The translations under genes and the position numbers were made by a program. Positions 34,152-47,592 of a stretch of 64,000 nt of DNA are shown one piece after another. The notes below the pieces were generated by a model that saw only the letters and a list, made by a program, of their open reading frames with translations, was not told where the DNA came from and searched no databases. This DNA is from Lunularia cruciata (taxonomy: Eukaryota; Streptophyta; Marchantiopsida; Lunulariales; Lunulariaceae), in the NCBI GenBank assembly GCA_948567375.1, contig OX419759.1:48337493-48401492 (forward strand), read 5' to 3'. How positions within the stretch are numbered: position 1 is the stretch's first letter; each line of letters opens with the position of its first letter.

Positions 34152-37100
34152 ATGGCGGAAGCTGTGGATTGGGATGTACGTTCGTCTTCCTTACTAAACA
34201 GATTTACTGAGTCTTGCACTTTTTGATCACCCAAATTGTTATCTTTGTTTGGCTGTATTTGCAAATGGACTTCAGAAGTGACTGTAATTTAGGGGATGTT
34301 TTTGGGGAATGCAAACCTGATCGTGGTTTCGGTTTTGAACATCCCACTGGTTTGACATTTGCATCAACGTGGTCGAGTTTTAAAGCGCTCAGGTCTACTT
34401 CAACTTGTTGCAAAGCTTGCAACTCGTGACTCTTTTGGATCGAGTATGTCAGTCGGAAACAAGGATTTCAAAAATTTCTTAATATTAAGAGAGCAGAACC
34501 AGCAAGGTTAACCAAGTCCAGACTTGTAGCTGCACGTTCTACAATGTGTAATGCTAGACTTAGGTCCACCTGTTGGAGGAGTTTGTTTGGAACCAAACAG
34601 TGCTAACTGCCCTCCTGTTGATCTGCTTATGGTGGACTACGGACTGGCAATTCCAATATCAGGTTGTGAAAGCCGAGCTAGAAGCAATTGATGAGGTTTG
34701 GAAGCAGGCTCGTTTCGATTCACTTCCACATGTTGTCCAAGTGCTCACGTCCCAAGATCCCGAGGGAGCCGTTCGCCGTTTAGAGAAACAGCGGGATGAA
34801 ATCGAGGAGCTTGTCGATGACGTGGTTCGTGGTTATCATAATGGGTTTAACAAAGCAACGCACAATTACTCACAGGTATAGATTCCAAGAGGACACTGCA
34901 AGGGTATGTACAGCAAATATATTCTCCGAGGCAGAGTGCTTCAACGTCCCCTAGTACCAGCAGATTTAGTTATCATTGGGATATTTTCATGTATGTTTTG
35001 CTGTCTTATGTGTGTGCAGATACTACGGCTGTTCAGCGAATCAGCGGCAAGTATCAGCGGACTGAAGAAAAATTTAGGGGAGGCCAGGAATCTGCTTGGT
35101 GCACGACACAAGCAGCTACATCAACAGTGGTGTCGCTCAGTCACCCTCCGCCATGTTATTTCTTTGCTTGATCAGATTGATAAAGTTGCAAAGGTGAAAA
35201 GACGTTAAAACAAGTATTCTCTTTTTCCCGCAAAGCGCTTTGAAGGTTTATGTTCCCTACCTCATCAGAAAACGAGTGCGAATGTCATTGAAGAGGTCCG
35301 TTCAATGTGGAACATCCGGGTGTTAAAGCAGTACGGTCACCTACACAACTTGTTCTCAGTAGCTGGGAAGTTCATCATGATTTTGATTTCTCACCATTTG
35401 TAGTTAGTTGGTTAGGAAGTAGTTACTTCCTAACAAAAGCTGCAACTGCTGTACAGGTCCCATCACAAATTGAGAAGTTGATTACAGAAAAGAAATACTA
35501 TGCCGCAGTGCAGCTTCACATACAGTCTATTAGCATGCTCGAAAGGGAGGGAATCCAAACGGTAAGACCGAACGTGCATTTGTCGCTTACCTCCAACTTC
35601 GGCTATCTGAGTACCCCTAGTTTAGGTGAATTGGCTTGGCGAAAGTGTTTTAAATGGTAAGAACAAAATGGAATCTGCAAAGTTTAAGATTAAGATCACT
35701 AAAGTGCTGATTACTACTATACTTTCGTGTTTAAGACTTCGCTTTCGTGCCAGATTCAGTCAATGAAGGTTACGAATTCTAATTCTCGAAACCTGTGCAC
35801 ACTATTAATATGAAACAATTTTGATTTGCCCTCAATATTAAGATCATATGAGACGCGTTGTTGAATAAAAACTCAAACCTAAGTATCTTCACAGAAGGTA
35901 TATTGGAGTGGTTCCGTATCTAATGAGGACTCATCCTCCTTGTTCGTGTGAGCTATTATGGTGCTGGAATTCAGATATGGGACACAACAGTAGATGATGT
36001 GAAGAAGAGAAACAAGGTACCTCTTGATGTGTTCAAGCTATACTAAAGACAAGTGTAATCACATTAAGGATCGACAATACCTTCACCACTGTTATGCTAG
36101 TGCTTCAAATACCTTTTGTGACATTTAAGTAGAGCTTGGAGAAGTTCTGTAGGCTCAGAGATAATACAGTAGTCACTCGTGACTGCACAGGACCCCATGT
36201 AGCCTCAAGTGCCTAATTATCTAGCTCAAATGCTGTCGATAACCGAAAAGCAGTGTCTGCAGGGGACAGTTGAATTTATAAGATAGCACTGTGTGTCTGG
36301 ACGGTCTGGAAAAGCAGACCGTCAAGACAATTTTCCGTTGTGGTCGATGCATGATGAAAACTAAGTACTTGATTGCTTTATTGAGAGCTCTAAAAGCTTA
36401 TGTGTTGAATAACTTTGTAAATGTAGGAGCTATATCTAACTGTTTAACTGCAGTATTAGATGATCTTTCTTCTACAGGCAAGACTGAATCTTGTCAAGAC
36501 CGAAACGTTAATTATGACACGTGATGCTTGACTAAGTCAAGCCCCTGGTTTCTGAACCACTCTAGTCATATTGATAACCTGCAAATGTAAATTAAACACT
36601 CGTCATCAGGATAACGAGCAATCAGGATGCGTTGTCCTACTAGTGGCGACAGAAACATTTAGTAATATCTTGCAGATGTCTTGAAGAGAATGCAGAAAAC
36701 TGAGGTACAGGGGCTACCGTGCTAGTAGTGGAGTTACTGTCAAGTATGGGGATGAGGTTTCAGTGTGCTAGTTCTTGTGCAAGTAGGAATTTTGTCATTG
36801 ATTATTGCTCAACTCCAAGGCATTAACAGACGAGGAAAAGTTATCGATTACTTCCCTTTCTAGGTTGGTGCGCTACAAGATGTGCGTGCAGATCTGTCAA
36901 AGCTTCGCGGTGTCCTCTTTTTCAAAGTTATGGAAGAGTTGCATCTTCATCTCTATAACAAGGGGGAGTACAGGTAGCACACTTTTGTCCTTAATCTGGT
37001 TGAAAACTTATTCCTTGCCTGCCTTTGTGATCTTTGTTACCAAGTTCTAGAGAAGGCTGAGTTCCTTTCGTCAATAATTTGCTTGTCCACCAAAAGAGGG

Positions 37101-40100
37101 TCATGGGTTGACTTCAGTTGACTTTTACCATCGTCGGAAGGAAAGTTAATTAATGCGTTTTGGTTTGTTTAGCTGTCACACTAAAGTCTGATCTGTTTCT
37201 TTGTCGCAGTTACAATCTTATTGATATCCCCGATAAAGATGACGACATCTCCAACATCACTGCTGCTACGGTGGCACCAACAGGCAATCTTTTATCGATG
37301 TCTCGCAGAACAAGGACGATGAGGAGACATGACTTTCAAGCTGCCGGCCTTGACCGAGTACTAGAGGCCCGGAAAGGTGGTTCAGTTGATGGGTGCGTAG
37401 CAGACCGCTGATCTTCATGAAAATTCCGGAATACGCATGAATAGTCGCTTTCTCTTAAGTTATCAGTGTACAAAATAGGAAGTATTTTAGAAAAGGAGAT
37501 GGAGGATGTCTATCTCTGTGGGAAGGAGATATGGGGATGCATTTCAAACTGTCCAAGAGGTTGTGATCTAGATAGTTCTTTCTGCTACACCTAGCACTGC
37601 TATCAAACATCAATGCGACATCAGTTTGTCGGTACGTTGTTAGTCACTTGAAAGGAGTAAATTGCCAGTTCCTGACGTTCAGCAACCTCACTTGAATTCA
37701 GGTCATCCGTAGATGGCAGAGAAGACGAAGCTAGTGTTGCAAATGGAGGAACTATTGATGGGAACTCCCTTGCCACGGCTAACGGGAATGACGAGTCTGG
37801 TAACAAAGAGGGCAAGAAGCCGGCCAGAGTGCTCCCCCCTTGGCTAGCAGATTCTACACCTAACGAGTTTACTGTAAGTTGCGAAAAGTGGAATTGAAGG
37901 CTACAATAACGAAGGAAACACATAGATTCAGTTCAGCACGAAAGTAATATCTTTTTCTTCATATAGCTGACGAATCAAAGGTATTTTACGCCGTGGTTTG
38001 TATCGGTAGACAGGCAAGGTATGATTATGCAGCTCTTATTTTGAACCCCTGTACAGGAGATGATGACAAAGAGTGATTCCCCAACATCTGTCAAGTATCT
38101 CCAGACCATGGTGGAGTGCCTTGCCTTACTTGGAAAGATAGCGGCTGCGGGTGCCATCATAAGGTACTCTTACATGGCCTGTATACATTTCAAAAGTTGA
38201 AAGGTGCAGAATTTGATTTTGGCGATTGATAGGTACTTCGAATTGAAATCAACGCGGCGCCTTAGAGGTTTACAACTATGGAAACACTAATGTGTAAGCT
38301 ACCCCCTTTTGGCATAAGGAATTTCATTGACTGAAGAAAAAATAAGTATTTTCAGGCCCTGATATCGTTTCATCTTATTTTGCAGTCAAAGACTCAGACC
38401 AACGTTGCATGAGCTCATTACGGCAGAAATTAAAACTCGGGCTGCAGCTGTTGAGGCTTCCAGACCTCGAGTTGATCAAGTTTCAAAGGTGACAGCGGGT
38501 ATTGCACTGATATCCAAATCAAACAGTATTGTTGGGCCCGCAGCAAAGCAGGACTCAAAGAATGTGAATGTCATTGTTAAAGCAAACGGCAGTTCCGGAC
38601 TATCTACTCCCCTTGTTGGTCCAATGAGCAAGGCTCAGTTGGCTGCTCAAGATCTCCTTCAGTCAATCCTATCATTGGCTTTGCGTATTTTGGGTGAGTT
38701 CTCACCCTACACCAGCAATTTCTGAAGTTTTTTAACTGAGCTGCAAATTAGTTTTATGAGATTATTCCGGGCTAATCTGGTGTGTACTTTCTGCAGAGAA
38801 TCATGTTATTGTTGGGGAGGCGATGGAAGCAAAGGCTAGTGTGTCAGATGTAGCCAGTTTCTCTGAGAAGGTGAATGGTGATATGCAGTGGGGTGGAGAT
38901 TCGGATAATAACAGAGCTACCGGAGGCTACAGTCTGGTGTTCGCCCTCACAGTTCTTCAGGTTGCCACCGTCCTAATCATAGAAGCTCCCGTGTTGGATT
39001 CTTGTGTGGGGCATACCTTCTCCGTCAACATAACGCCTATTAGTCTTGGAAGTCTTTGTCCTACACGTTTAAGGACATAAGGATTAACTTCATCTTGATT
39101 CTTGACTAGTGGGTGTGGATTCGCCATTCTATCAACGACTTCTGCTCTCATTGGTCATATATCTCGTGGCTGCGGGTGTCGAGTTATGTAGCTTGGTGTT
39201 AATGACTTATCTAGATTAAAGATCTTGTTATCATTCGTATCAAAGTCCAACATAGCAACTGAAATATCTCCCTACTTGACTTTATGTTTATGTGAATGGA
39301 TACATCATGCAGAGTGAATGCCAGCAACTTATATGCGATATACTGCGTGCAACACCGGATGCCGCCTCAGCAGATGCTGCTGTTCAGACTGCACGATTAG
39401 CGAGTAAAACACCTCCGGATGATACGATGTGAGTATCAGACGTCGTCTTCATCATTATCGTCGCCAGTAAAGTGAGTCTGATTATTTGCATCCTTGGCAA
39501 TATTTTTGATCCTTATGGTTACATATCTCCAGGAGAGGAGGGTCTGACGAGGGTCTTTCATTTGCTTTCCGCTTCACCGATACTATTCTCACTTTACCAG
39601 GTATCATTGGCTTTCCTACTGACTTTCAATTATGCTTTGGTGTCGGATTGCGCTGCTTCTTATTATTCAGGATACTCAAAACTGTAATCTCGAACATACA
39701 AAGAACATACAAAGCATACAAAGCAATCTCGAACATACAAAGCATATCCTACTTGCATGTGTAAGAGTCATTTTGATATAAGCAGGCATCTGTAAGTAGC
39801 GCGTGTTTTTCTAGTAGTGTAAACGCCTCAAATTTAATGTTCTGTGGGCTTTGCCATCATCTAGTAACAAACGTCTTTGTGTCTATAGCCGGCAACGATC
39901 GCATGAATCAAATTATGGGAAGTCAAAGTGGTCGGAACAAGCGTATTACAGCTGCTGCTCAAGAAGGATATGGAACAGGCTCTGTATTGCCAGAAAGAGG
40001 CATTTACCTCACTTCAGCAGTTTATCGTCCAGTGCTTCAGGTATTCTGCATATAATCTTTCCTCCCATGATTTGTGGTATCAGATTGGATTCTTGACGAC

Positions 40101-43100
40101 ATATAGTAGAGACTTGTGGAATCTACAACTTCCGCAAATTTTGCTGTAGTCTTGCAAACTTTTTAGCATTTTCTGTGTTCAAACACCTGGCTCCATGGCC
40201 ATCCTTCTCTATCGGGAGTCTAATTTACATTGTCCGCATGGAAAATGTCATAAGAAGAAAGCGATGCAGCAGTCGGTATTGCGCTGAGGGTCGGTGAAAG
40301 AAGTTGCTTACCTGGGTGTGAGCTGCGGGAGTTATTCTTTGTTCATTTTTGGGAATTGCTCCTTGCTTGTCACAAAGTTCTATATCTCAATCTAAAGCCA
40401 AGTGCATAAAGTCAGTATATTCTAGCCTTGACAGGTGTTACCCTTCTGATTTGTGGTGCAGTATACAGATAAAGTGTTGTCATTACTCCCTCCGAAGTAC
40501 ATGCAACTTGGGTATGTCTTTCTGTCGGCCTTAGAATCATGAGAAATGTTCCTGAGAAAGGTAGTAGCATAATTGAATATGAAAATCTTTGACCTAATTC
40601 TCCATTGACCAGTTCAGGCCTTTTGGTGTTATTTAACGAATGCTTTCGGTTGTCTTGAGCAGGAATGATGGATTACAAAATTTTATCGAGAATTTCGTGA
40701 AAGACCAGTTTCTTCCTATCGTGCGAGTAGACTATCGAACTCGTGCTGCAGATGCTCTTGCCAGTGAGTTTTAGCTCTTGGTTTCCATGGTCGAACTCAT
40801 CATCGATATTGGTTCTTATTATCCATAGAAGACCAGGTGTTTTGCAACAATTTCTATCTACCGTGGGTCCTGATCGTGGGTTGAACCCAAATGGCAAGGA
40901 ATTTCTTCTGATGAGAAACTTCTATGATTTCTCGCGTAAATAGCTCATAGGCAATTAATTGTATATGGAGAGACTTATTTCGACTTTGTTTTCCCGAACA
41001 GGTCCTGCTGCGTTTCGTTTAAAATCACATCCAGGAGCTCTATACGAATCATCTGTGGAGAAGGGAAGGCCAGTTTTACAGGGCCCTTTTGCAGCTAATG
41101 AACTTGTGGCTGAGGTATGTCTGAGCCTGGGGTACGCATGTTTTGCGTGCTTAATTGACTCCTGGCCAAACATCAGGAATATAGAGGCAATCTTATCATT
41201 CTTACGCAATATCATGTTCGAACGGTTTCTGCTCTCATGTCCTAATATCATGTTCGGGCGTCGTCCTTCGGTGCCAGCAAGTTTTTTCCTCGTCTACATC
41301 TTTTCATTCTGAAGAAACAATCTGTGTCAATATGGCTTAGAAATATCACCACTGTTTCTAGTTTATAAATTCATTTGACCAGACATCGGACAGTCAAGCG
41401 CATGCGAATGACGCGGGCTCTTCTGCAATTCTTTTCAAATTAGTGGAATCTCCATAATATCTGCTAATTTCCAATGGTTAAGGTTGCTAAAAGACCATCT
41501 GTTGTGTTGGATTCGTACTCACGATATTGCTCTCGGCAGGTCTTAGGATGGGCTCAAGCGATGCCTATGTATGCGGGGGAAATACTGGAGCTGGTGCAGA
41601 CTCTTCTTGAACGCACTCTGGAGCGATGCCGTGCGGGATATACTGAGGTGAATTCAAGAGAGGCTAAATCTCAGTTATAGTGCAGCAAGTCTCGCCTTTT
41701 TGAATACATGACATACCAGATCTATTTGTGACAACCCCGCCCCGCCCACAACCTCTCAAGTACCATCTCCTTTGTTCAAGACTTGCGCGAACGTACAAAG
41801 GATGGAAAGCTAGTACTTATGATGTGAACATTGTTGACCAGGCCGTCCTTGGCAGTTTTAGCTCCGATGTTATTGGGAGGCATGATGTCGCTGGTTTGAT
41901 GAAGCAAGAGCCTGCCAATGCTGTATTAGAGTCTGGATTCTTGAGTCAACTCGGCCAGAAGGTATCACTGGATGGTCCTCTGGATGCTGAAGGTCTTGAA
42001 GTGGAGATGGAACTCAATAACTTATTGCTAAGTTTGCGTCCAATTAAGCAGGTAAGTCCGAGTTTTTCTTGTCACTATACGCAAGAGGAAACCTCTCAAT
42101 TTGATAGTCACAGCTGGCATGGGAAGTCATCTTAATGTACTGGGTCAACTATTTGCTCAATTCTAATATCGGGAGGTGTTTTTGAGCTAATGGCCGAATG
42201 GTGTATGCAGGAACAACTTATCAAGGACAACTCAAAACTTGTCTTACTTGCGGCGCTAAGTGACACACTCGATTTTCTTTCTGATTCTGTTCAAGAGTGC
42301 GTGTCATTCATTGATCCAATCATCTGTAGTTATTGGTCTGGTGGAAGAAACTCTTGCTAAAATTCTTGATGTAGAAAGAGTGAGTGAAACTCAGCGGATG
42401 ACCCACAGTCAATGCTTTCCTCTCTATCCTCCGTTCTTGACTACTATCGCATACAGACTAATATCTGTATGCGATAATAGTTGTCTTGCCTATATCTTCC
42501 TAATGCGGTTCATCGGGCGGATAAATTGCGATGTACTTTATCTTTGGGCGGATCATTGAAGCTTCCAATGACCTGTCATGAATTGTAAGTGCTCCATCGC
42601 TCTTTCTCTTAACGCGTGGCCATGCATGACCAGACTTGGGCAGCAACAATCACGAGGTTTGACTGAACGGAGAAGGAAAGAACAGCATCAAGTTCGCCGT
42701 CATCATCGACGCACGAGTAGTGCTCTTACTGCTGGTCTGGGGGCGCTCGCGGACAAATTTCATGCGCTTTCGAGCGAATGCCTTCGCACTTTACGGGTGG
42801 AAATGCAGCTGCAGGCCATTTCTCATCTTGCGGTACTGTCAATCGACATCATGCTCTTTAGCGTTAATACGAGGATATGAAAACTTTCAGAGCTTTTCTT
42901 TTCTCAAATCTGGACTAGAAGTTCGAATCAAGCATGGAATATACGATTCCACTCTAAACAGAAATTGAACTTTATCTGAAGTGCTATTTTTCACCGTAGG
43001 GAATTGGCAAAGAGTACGTTTGTGACCAGGACGCCGAGGAACCAGAAGATTTCATCATTGCATTCGCAACTCAGGTAGGTATTTAAAACACGTTTATGCT

Positions 43101-45779
43101 ACTATGACCGATCTTGAAATTATTCCTCTCTCGAGATTCAAAGGGGATTGGGTTGTTGGAGTAATTTGTAAATATTACCTCACTATTGGTAAGTAAAACA
43201 ACAGCTGCCCTAAACTACTAGATAGCATTTTATATTTGGGATTTTTTAGGGCCCATTACCCGCGTACAGTTCTTTTGAAATTTAGTCTATTTTACATCAC
43301 AGTACACAGGAGGTATGGAGTATCTATTATACATGTACAGTTGTCTGGAACCGTAGTCCGGGTTACATCACAGTACGGGAGACAGGAGGTATGGAGTACG
43401 TGATTCTAGATGTCGTATACAGTCCTGTTTATACGTTTCAGGCATCAAATTCAACGTAAGTTATCTCTATTCTGGATTTTCATATTATATTAATTCTGGA
43501 ATTTTCAGATTACGAGGAGAGATGAAGAAATCGCACCTTATTTACCACCCCTCAAGCGCGGTTACATATTTGGTGGTATCTGTAGCATAGCTGCCGCAAC
43601 ATTTATAAAGGTAAGTTCTGTAGTTTTCTTATCCATTTAGCATCCTAATCCTTAATATGTGTAATCAAATATCATATCTGGAAGTTAGCTTAGAATCTGA
43701 ATCAAGCTTTTACTGAGCTTTAAGTTCCATCTGTAATGCAGTCTCTAAATGAGATGACGTCTGTGAACATGCTTGGGATTCGACAAATTTGTAGAAACTG
43801 CACGGCTGTGCAACAGGTCATTCTTTTGCCCATCTAATGTCATGCAAAAGCTTTATATGCTCTTTTGTTGCGTGCGAAATTATCTTGCGCTTGAAAATCT
43901 TACAATGATTGTACTCCTTTGGCGTATCAGTCTCTTGCGTCTCTTGGTGGTAGTGTGAACACTGTCATTGAACGACTTGATCGGGTTCGGACCTACTACG
44001 ACCTACTCAATCTTCCTTTCGAGGTATATTCATTCCTAAAATGTATCAGCAAGGTTAGGTTAGTAGAGTACGAAGTGGGCTTTCCTTGTCGCCACATAAC
44101 AAGCTCGTACAACTGTCACTGTGCTTTACCAAGGGAGTTTTGGTAGAAAATCATTGTATCTGCTTACAATGGCTGAGACTACCGGCTAGTGAAAGAAAAT
44201 ACTATGACATGTTACTGCTTCTTCCTTACTGTGTTTTATAGAGGTGACGGGCTCATGCTGACACAGAGCATGCAGGGGTTAATCCCAGTCCTCATACTCT
44301 CACGCCCGGGGCGTCTCTTAGTTTTTGAGACGTGGGAAGTTATGTCCTATACACTAACATCCTCATGGCGTCGTCCCGTCATTCCATGACGTGTACTAAT
44401 TCTCTGCAGGTGCTACGTAAGAAATGTAGCAATTACGTCCTTACTTCTGCTTATCTTCGTAATGTTAGATTCACTCACATTCCATTTCCTTAGATTCAAT
44501 TTATTTCGATTTGCAAACGGTCATGCATGCATCTCATTTGCACTTCATATGCACGTTCTCGGTTCCATTCCTAGTCGGTTCTGGATCCCCCGTTGGGTCT
44601 GGATCCGCCATGCTTCGAGTGGCTTCTGCTCCCATTTGTCAAATATGACATCTCACCAACAGCCCTTGAAACTCTCATTACTTGTATAATACGGAAGTTA
44701 TTTATATATAATTCGAATTCTGTATTTTCTGTAATACGGATGCTTGCTTGCCTTGGCACTCATGAGCTTTTGAACAGAAACTCTGTACAAGAGGCACTGG
44801 CATTCACCCAGCTACTCGGCACCGCGTTAGGCCTGATGAAGTTGTTGGTGCTTTCCTGCAGGCGTACTATGCAGTCTGTCTGCTTGTCTTTCATTGTGTT
44901 GTCTTGCTTAGTTCAACTTCAATTCAATTTGCATACCTTCATGCTTATACTTCATATGCACGTTCTCGGTTCCCTACTAGGTGGGTTCTGGATCCCCCGT
45001 TCTTCGAACGCCTTTCTGCTCCCATTTCTCAAATATTGCATTTTATTTTTGTGCTGTTTGTTTGTTCAGTCCAGTGATGGATAAAATATCACGCCACCCG
45101 CGGGCCTTGCCCATGCTTGCTCCCCTAGAAAGTCGTACACGTGGTGGCTCTCCATCATTTATCTTTTTCCTTGGGACCTGACGTGACTTTTTCACATCAG
45201 GTTTAAGGAATCAACGTCCCAATTGATAATATTTAATTGCGAATGGTTGTAATGAATGCAACTTTGCTCAGTAGTTTATTCTGGAAGTCAATAGACTTGC
45301 TTCCTTGCTAGTTCTTTTGTCCAAAGAGTCGATCCTTTCGCAAACTATGATCTATTCTAATGAATATCTCACCTTACACTAATCAACTGTTGGCTCGAAG
45401 AGTTCTGTGCTTGACTCAAATTCACGTTGGCTTATTTTGGCAGGCTCTTATTGCGTTTGTCCAAGAGCATCACTCCATGTTCTCCTTTTCAGAGTAAGAA
45501 GCTTTTGCCCATCCTCCCACTTTTGAAGCTCTCTTGATTTTTGATTCAAGTACTATACACCAAGATTTTATTATGTCAAGGTTTAATGCATCTACGCTCG
45601 TAGCTAAAAATATCAAAGTCACCTTTAGTAATAAGTTGCCTTACTACTAGTGGTTATTCATCTCTAACATATATGCGAAATTCATTACCAGGTATTCTAG
45701 TCTCTTGAAGGTGAATATACCAGGGAGAGAGATACCCGTGGATGCTGTACAAAGAATTGGCAAAATATTGGCCCCGTGA
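34152..45779 (+). CDS. SEC8: Exocyst complex component SEC8 (26 exons, 1081 aa)
   Basis: Subunit of the octameric exocyst, which tethers secretory vesicles to the plasma membrane before fusion. Exons: 34152-34175, 34663-34875, 35020-35193, 35457-35561, 36864-36973, 37210-37392, 37702-37873, 38057-38163, 38386-38693, 38797-38960, 39313-39428, 39533-39600, 39889-40040, 40462-40511, 40663-40763, 41002-41114, 41540-41647, 41842-42051, 42211-42296, 42634-42832, 43000-43074, 43509-43610, 43742-43816, 43931-44023, 45444-45493, 45692-45779. They total 3246 nt, exactly 1082 codons, all with GT-AG borders and matching phases. Family blocks in order: RFDSLPHVV, YHNGFNKATHNYSQ, LHQQWCRSVTLRHVISLLDQ, SMLEREGIQT, PPWLADSTPNEF, ENHVIVGE, SECQQLICDILRATPDAASA, VLGWAQAMP, LRPIKQ, LRVEMQLQ, DRVRTYYDLLNLPFE. 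Arabidopsis SEC8 is slightly shorter (about 1053 aa). No stop or frameshift: intact. Exon 1 (eight codons, AGCATGG start context) is the least certain; the other exons are well supported. Donor of exon 6 was chosen at 37393 because it keeps the frame. Confidence 0.92.
35562..36863 (+). other. SEC8 intron 4 (about 1.3 kb)
   Basis: Begins GTAAGA and ends TTTCTAG. Contains no recognisable transposon domain and only short frames. Most other introns of this gene are about 80-500 bp. Confidence 0.8.
43290..43435 (+). repeat. Twofold tandem repeat in SEC8 intron 21
   Basis: Two units of about 70 bp, each with TACATCACAGTAC and CAGGAGGTATGGAGTA, at about 43293 and 43363, imperfect. Confidence 0.6.
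44495..45050 (+). repeat. Dispersed duplicate inside SEC8 intron 24
   Basis: A segment of about 150 bp at 44495-44645 recurs at 44905-45050. Both contain CTTCATATGCACGTTCTCGG, GGTTCTGGATCCCCCGTT and CTGCTCCCATTT. Intron 24 (44024-45443) is the longest in the gene at about 1.4 kb. No coding role seen. Confidence 0.7.
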
Positions 45780-47592
45780 TCATATTTTTCCTTCGAGTTG
45801 GCTGCCAATCTCATACATGCGGGCGTTGTAGATTTAGATCTCATACATTCCCATTCCCATCAAATTATTCCCGTCCTCGTAGTTACTGAGCACACCGTTG
45901 TAGCCGAAGAATTATTTAGGTTCTCCAGCATATGAGAATCACTCCGATGGAATAACTTAGGCAGTAAAATGGTCGCGAGCAGGACAGGGCCATGCATGAT
46001 AAGACCATTTACTGTTCACTGGGCCACGTTAGTGCTCCTGTAAGAAGAGCTGAAGCGTATAGCGTTAACTGGTCTGCTATAGAGAGGTCACAATATTATT
46101 GCCAGAATTAAATGTGGAGAGGTCAGGTCAGTTAAAAGTTGTGGGCTATCTTAAAAGTTTCCACAGCATATTTTGGTATTGATTTAATTGAGGTTTCATG
46201 TTCCAGCGTACACTCTTTTAAAGATCTTAACCCCTTCAGCGTCTGTAAGCCCTTTTAGTGAGCAAACATTGATGCTCGAGCTGTAAGCAAGGTGCTCCAC
46301 TTACTCTGGGAGAAGAGGGAAATCATTGTTTGTGCTGATGCGTCTCCCACAGACCATTCTTGTTCGTCACGACGACTATGCTTGCTTAACTTCTTGTTAC
46401 AAGTGCGATCAATTGAGGACGACACTGTTCAGGACCTGCGAGAATATATCGAATGTCAATGAACCATCGCCTGGGAGTGATTTATTCAGCGCAAATCAAG
46501 TACGTCTTGTACCCAATATGATTATGTAAAATACACTAAAAGGCTGGAAATAAGTAAATCTCAATGACATTAGTTTTTGCAAGTTAATCGATTCTGTTAG
46601 TCTGTGCCTCCCTCATTATTCCTTGAAGTTTGCCAATCTTCTCTGGCTGTATAGAACTTCTTTTCGAAGTGATAGAAATGCATTTATGCTCAAAGGGCAT
46701 CTCGGTCCTCTTATGATCCAGATTGTTACGGGATTTATGACACTCCATAAAATTTCATCGGTGGCTGTTTATTTGTACCAGCAAGTCATGCGACCACCCC
46801 TGGTAAACCTTATGGCACTCTAAGACCCGTCTCGCTTTGAGGACCGCGGGTTAAACCAAACTAAAGACGCCTAACAGGAGCGTTTTCAAATATTAGATTA
46901 AGAGGTTTCTGGATTCAAAATGTTACATATTTTGTACTACCATCTCACGAGCGAGTCAACTTGCTAATGCTTCGCCGTCTTGAGGTCGATTCGTTCGGAT
47001 TCATCCAGAGAGGAACCACGCACCCATAGAATTTTCTACACGTTTAGTTTTGTAAAACAAACGGAAATTGGGGATTGAGGTAACTCTGGACATGTTTCCG
47101 GTGGAATGTGCTTCCGAGCAAAATGGGTTTTCGGTGTGATGCTGAATGGTTTTGTGACAGTTAGGCATCAATAAACTATAAATTGAAATACTTCAACCCT
47201 AAAAACTCCAAGTTATTTGCCGCGGGTGAAAATAGCTAAAGCACGAGTCCGGGCATGCCGCATTACAACTTCATGGAGTGCTATGATATCCATGTAAAAT
47301 ATGCGGGTACCTCGGAGCTACCCCATATCTATTTTATGGCCATCACCCATAAAAGCTTATTATCCGGGAATACCGTAAACCCGTGTATGTCACGACTGAT
47401 GATTGGTGAGGCATGCGCCATGCGTCGTCATTTGATGTCCATTTCAACTTCCCAAGCAAATCATGTACCTAGAATTCAAGAGGAAGGCGACTGCGTAGGA
47501 CAAATGAAGGATGGGAAGACCCCATCAAGCCGGACAAGGGAGAGACTTATACTTGGTCCCAAATGATTGGGTGACAATAGCGGATGTCGTGG
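45780..47592. other. SEC8 3' flank, no gene recognised
   Basis: Starts with the SEC8 3' UTR. The longest open frames (103 codons at 47255, 67 at 46326) show no family motif and no splice-consistent partner that I could find. I cannot exclude exons of an unrecognised gene. Confidence 0.5.

Noticed and set aside
37377-37393. Alternative SEC8 exon 6 donor at 37377 (GTGGTT)
   Set aside because: It would put the following exon out of frame; the donor at 37393 (GTGCGT) keeps the phase and adds residues in a variable linker.
46326-47566. Open frames of 66-103 codons downstream of SEC8
   Set aside because: No recognisable domain and no exon chain with matching phases could be built; not enough to call a gene.
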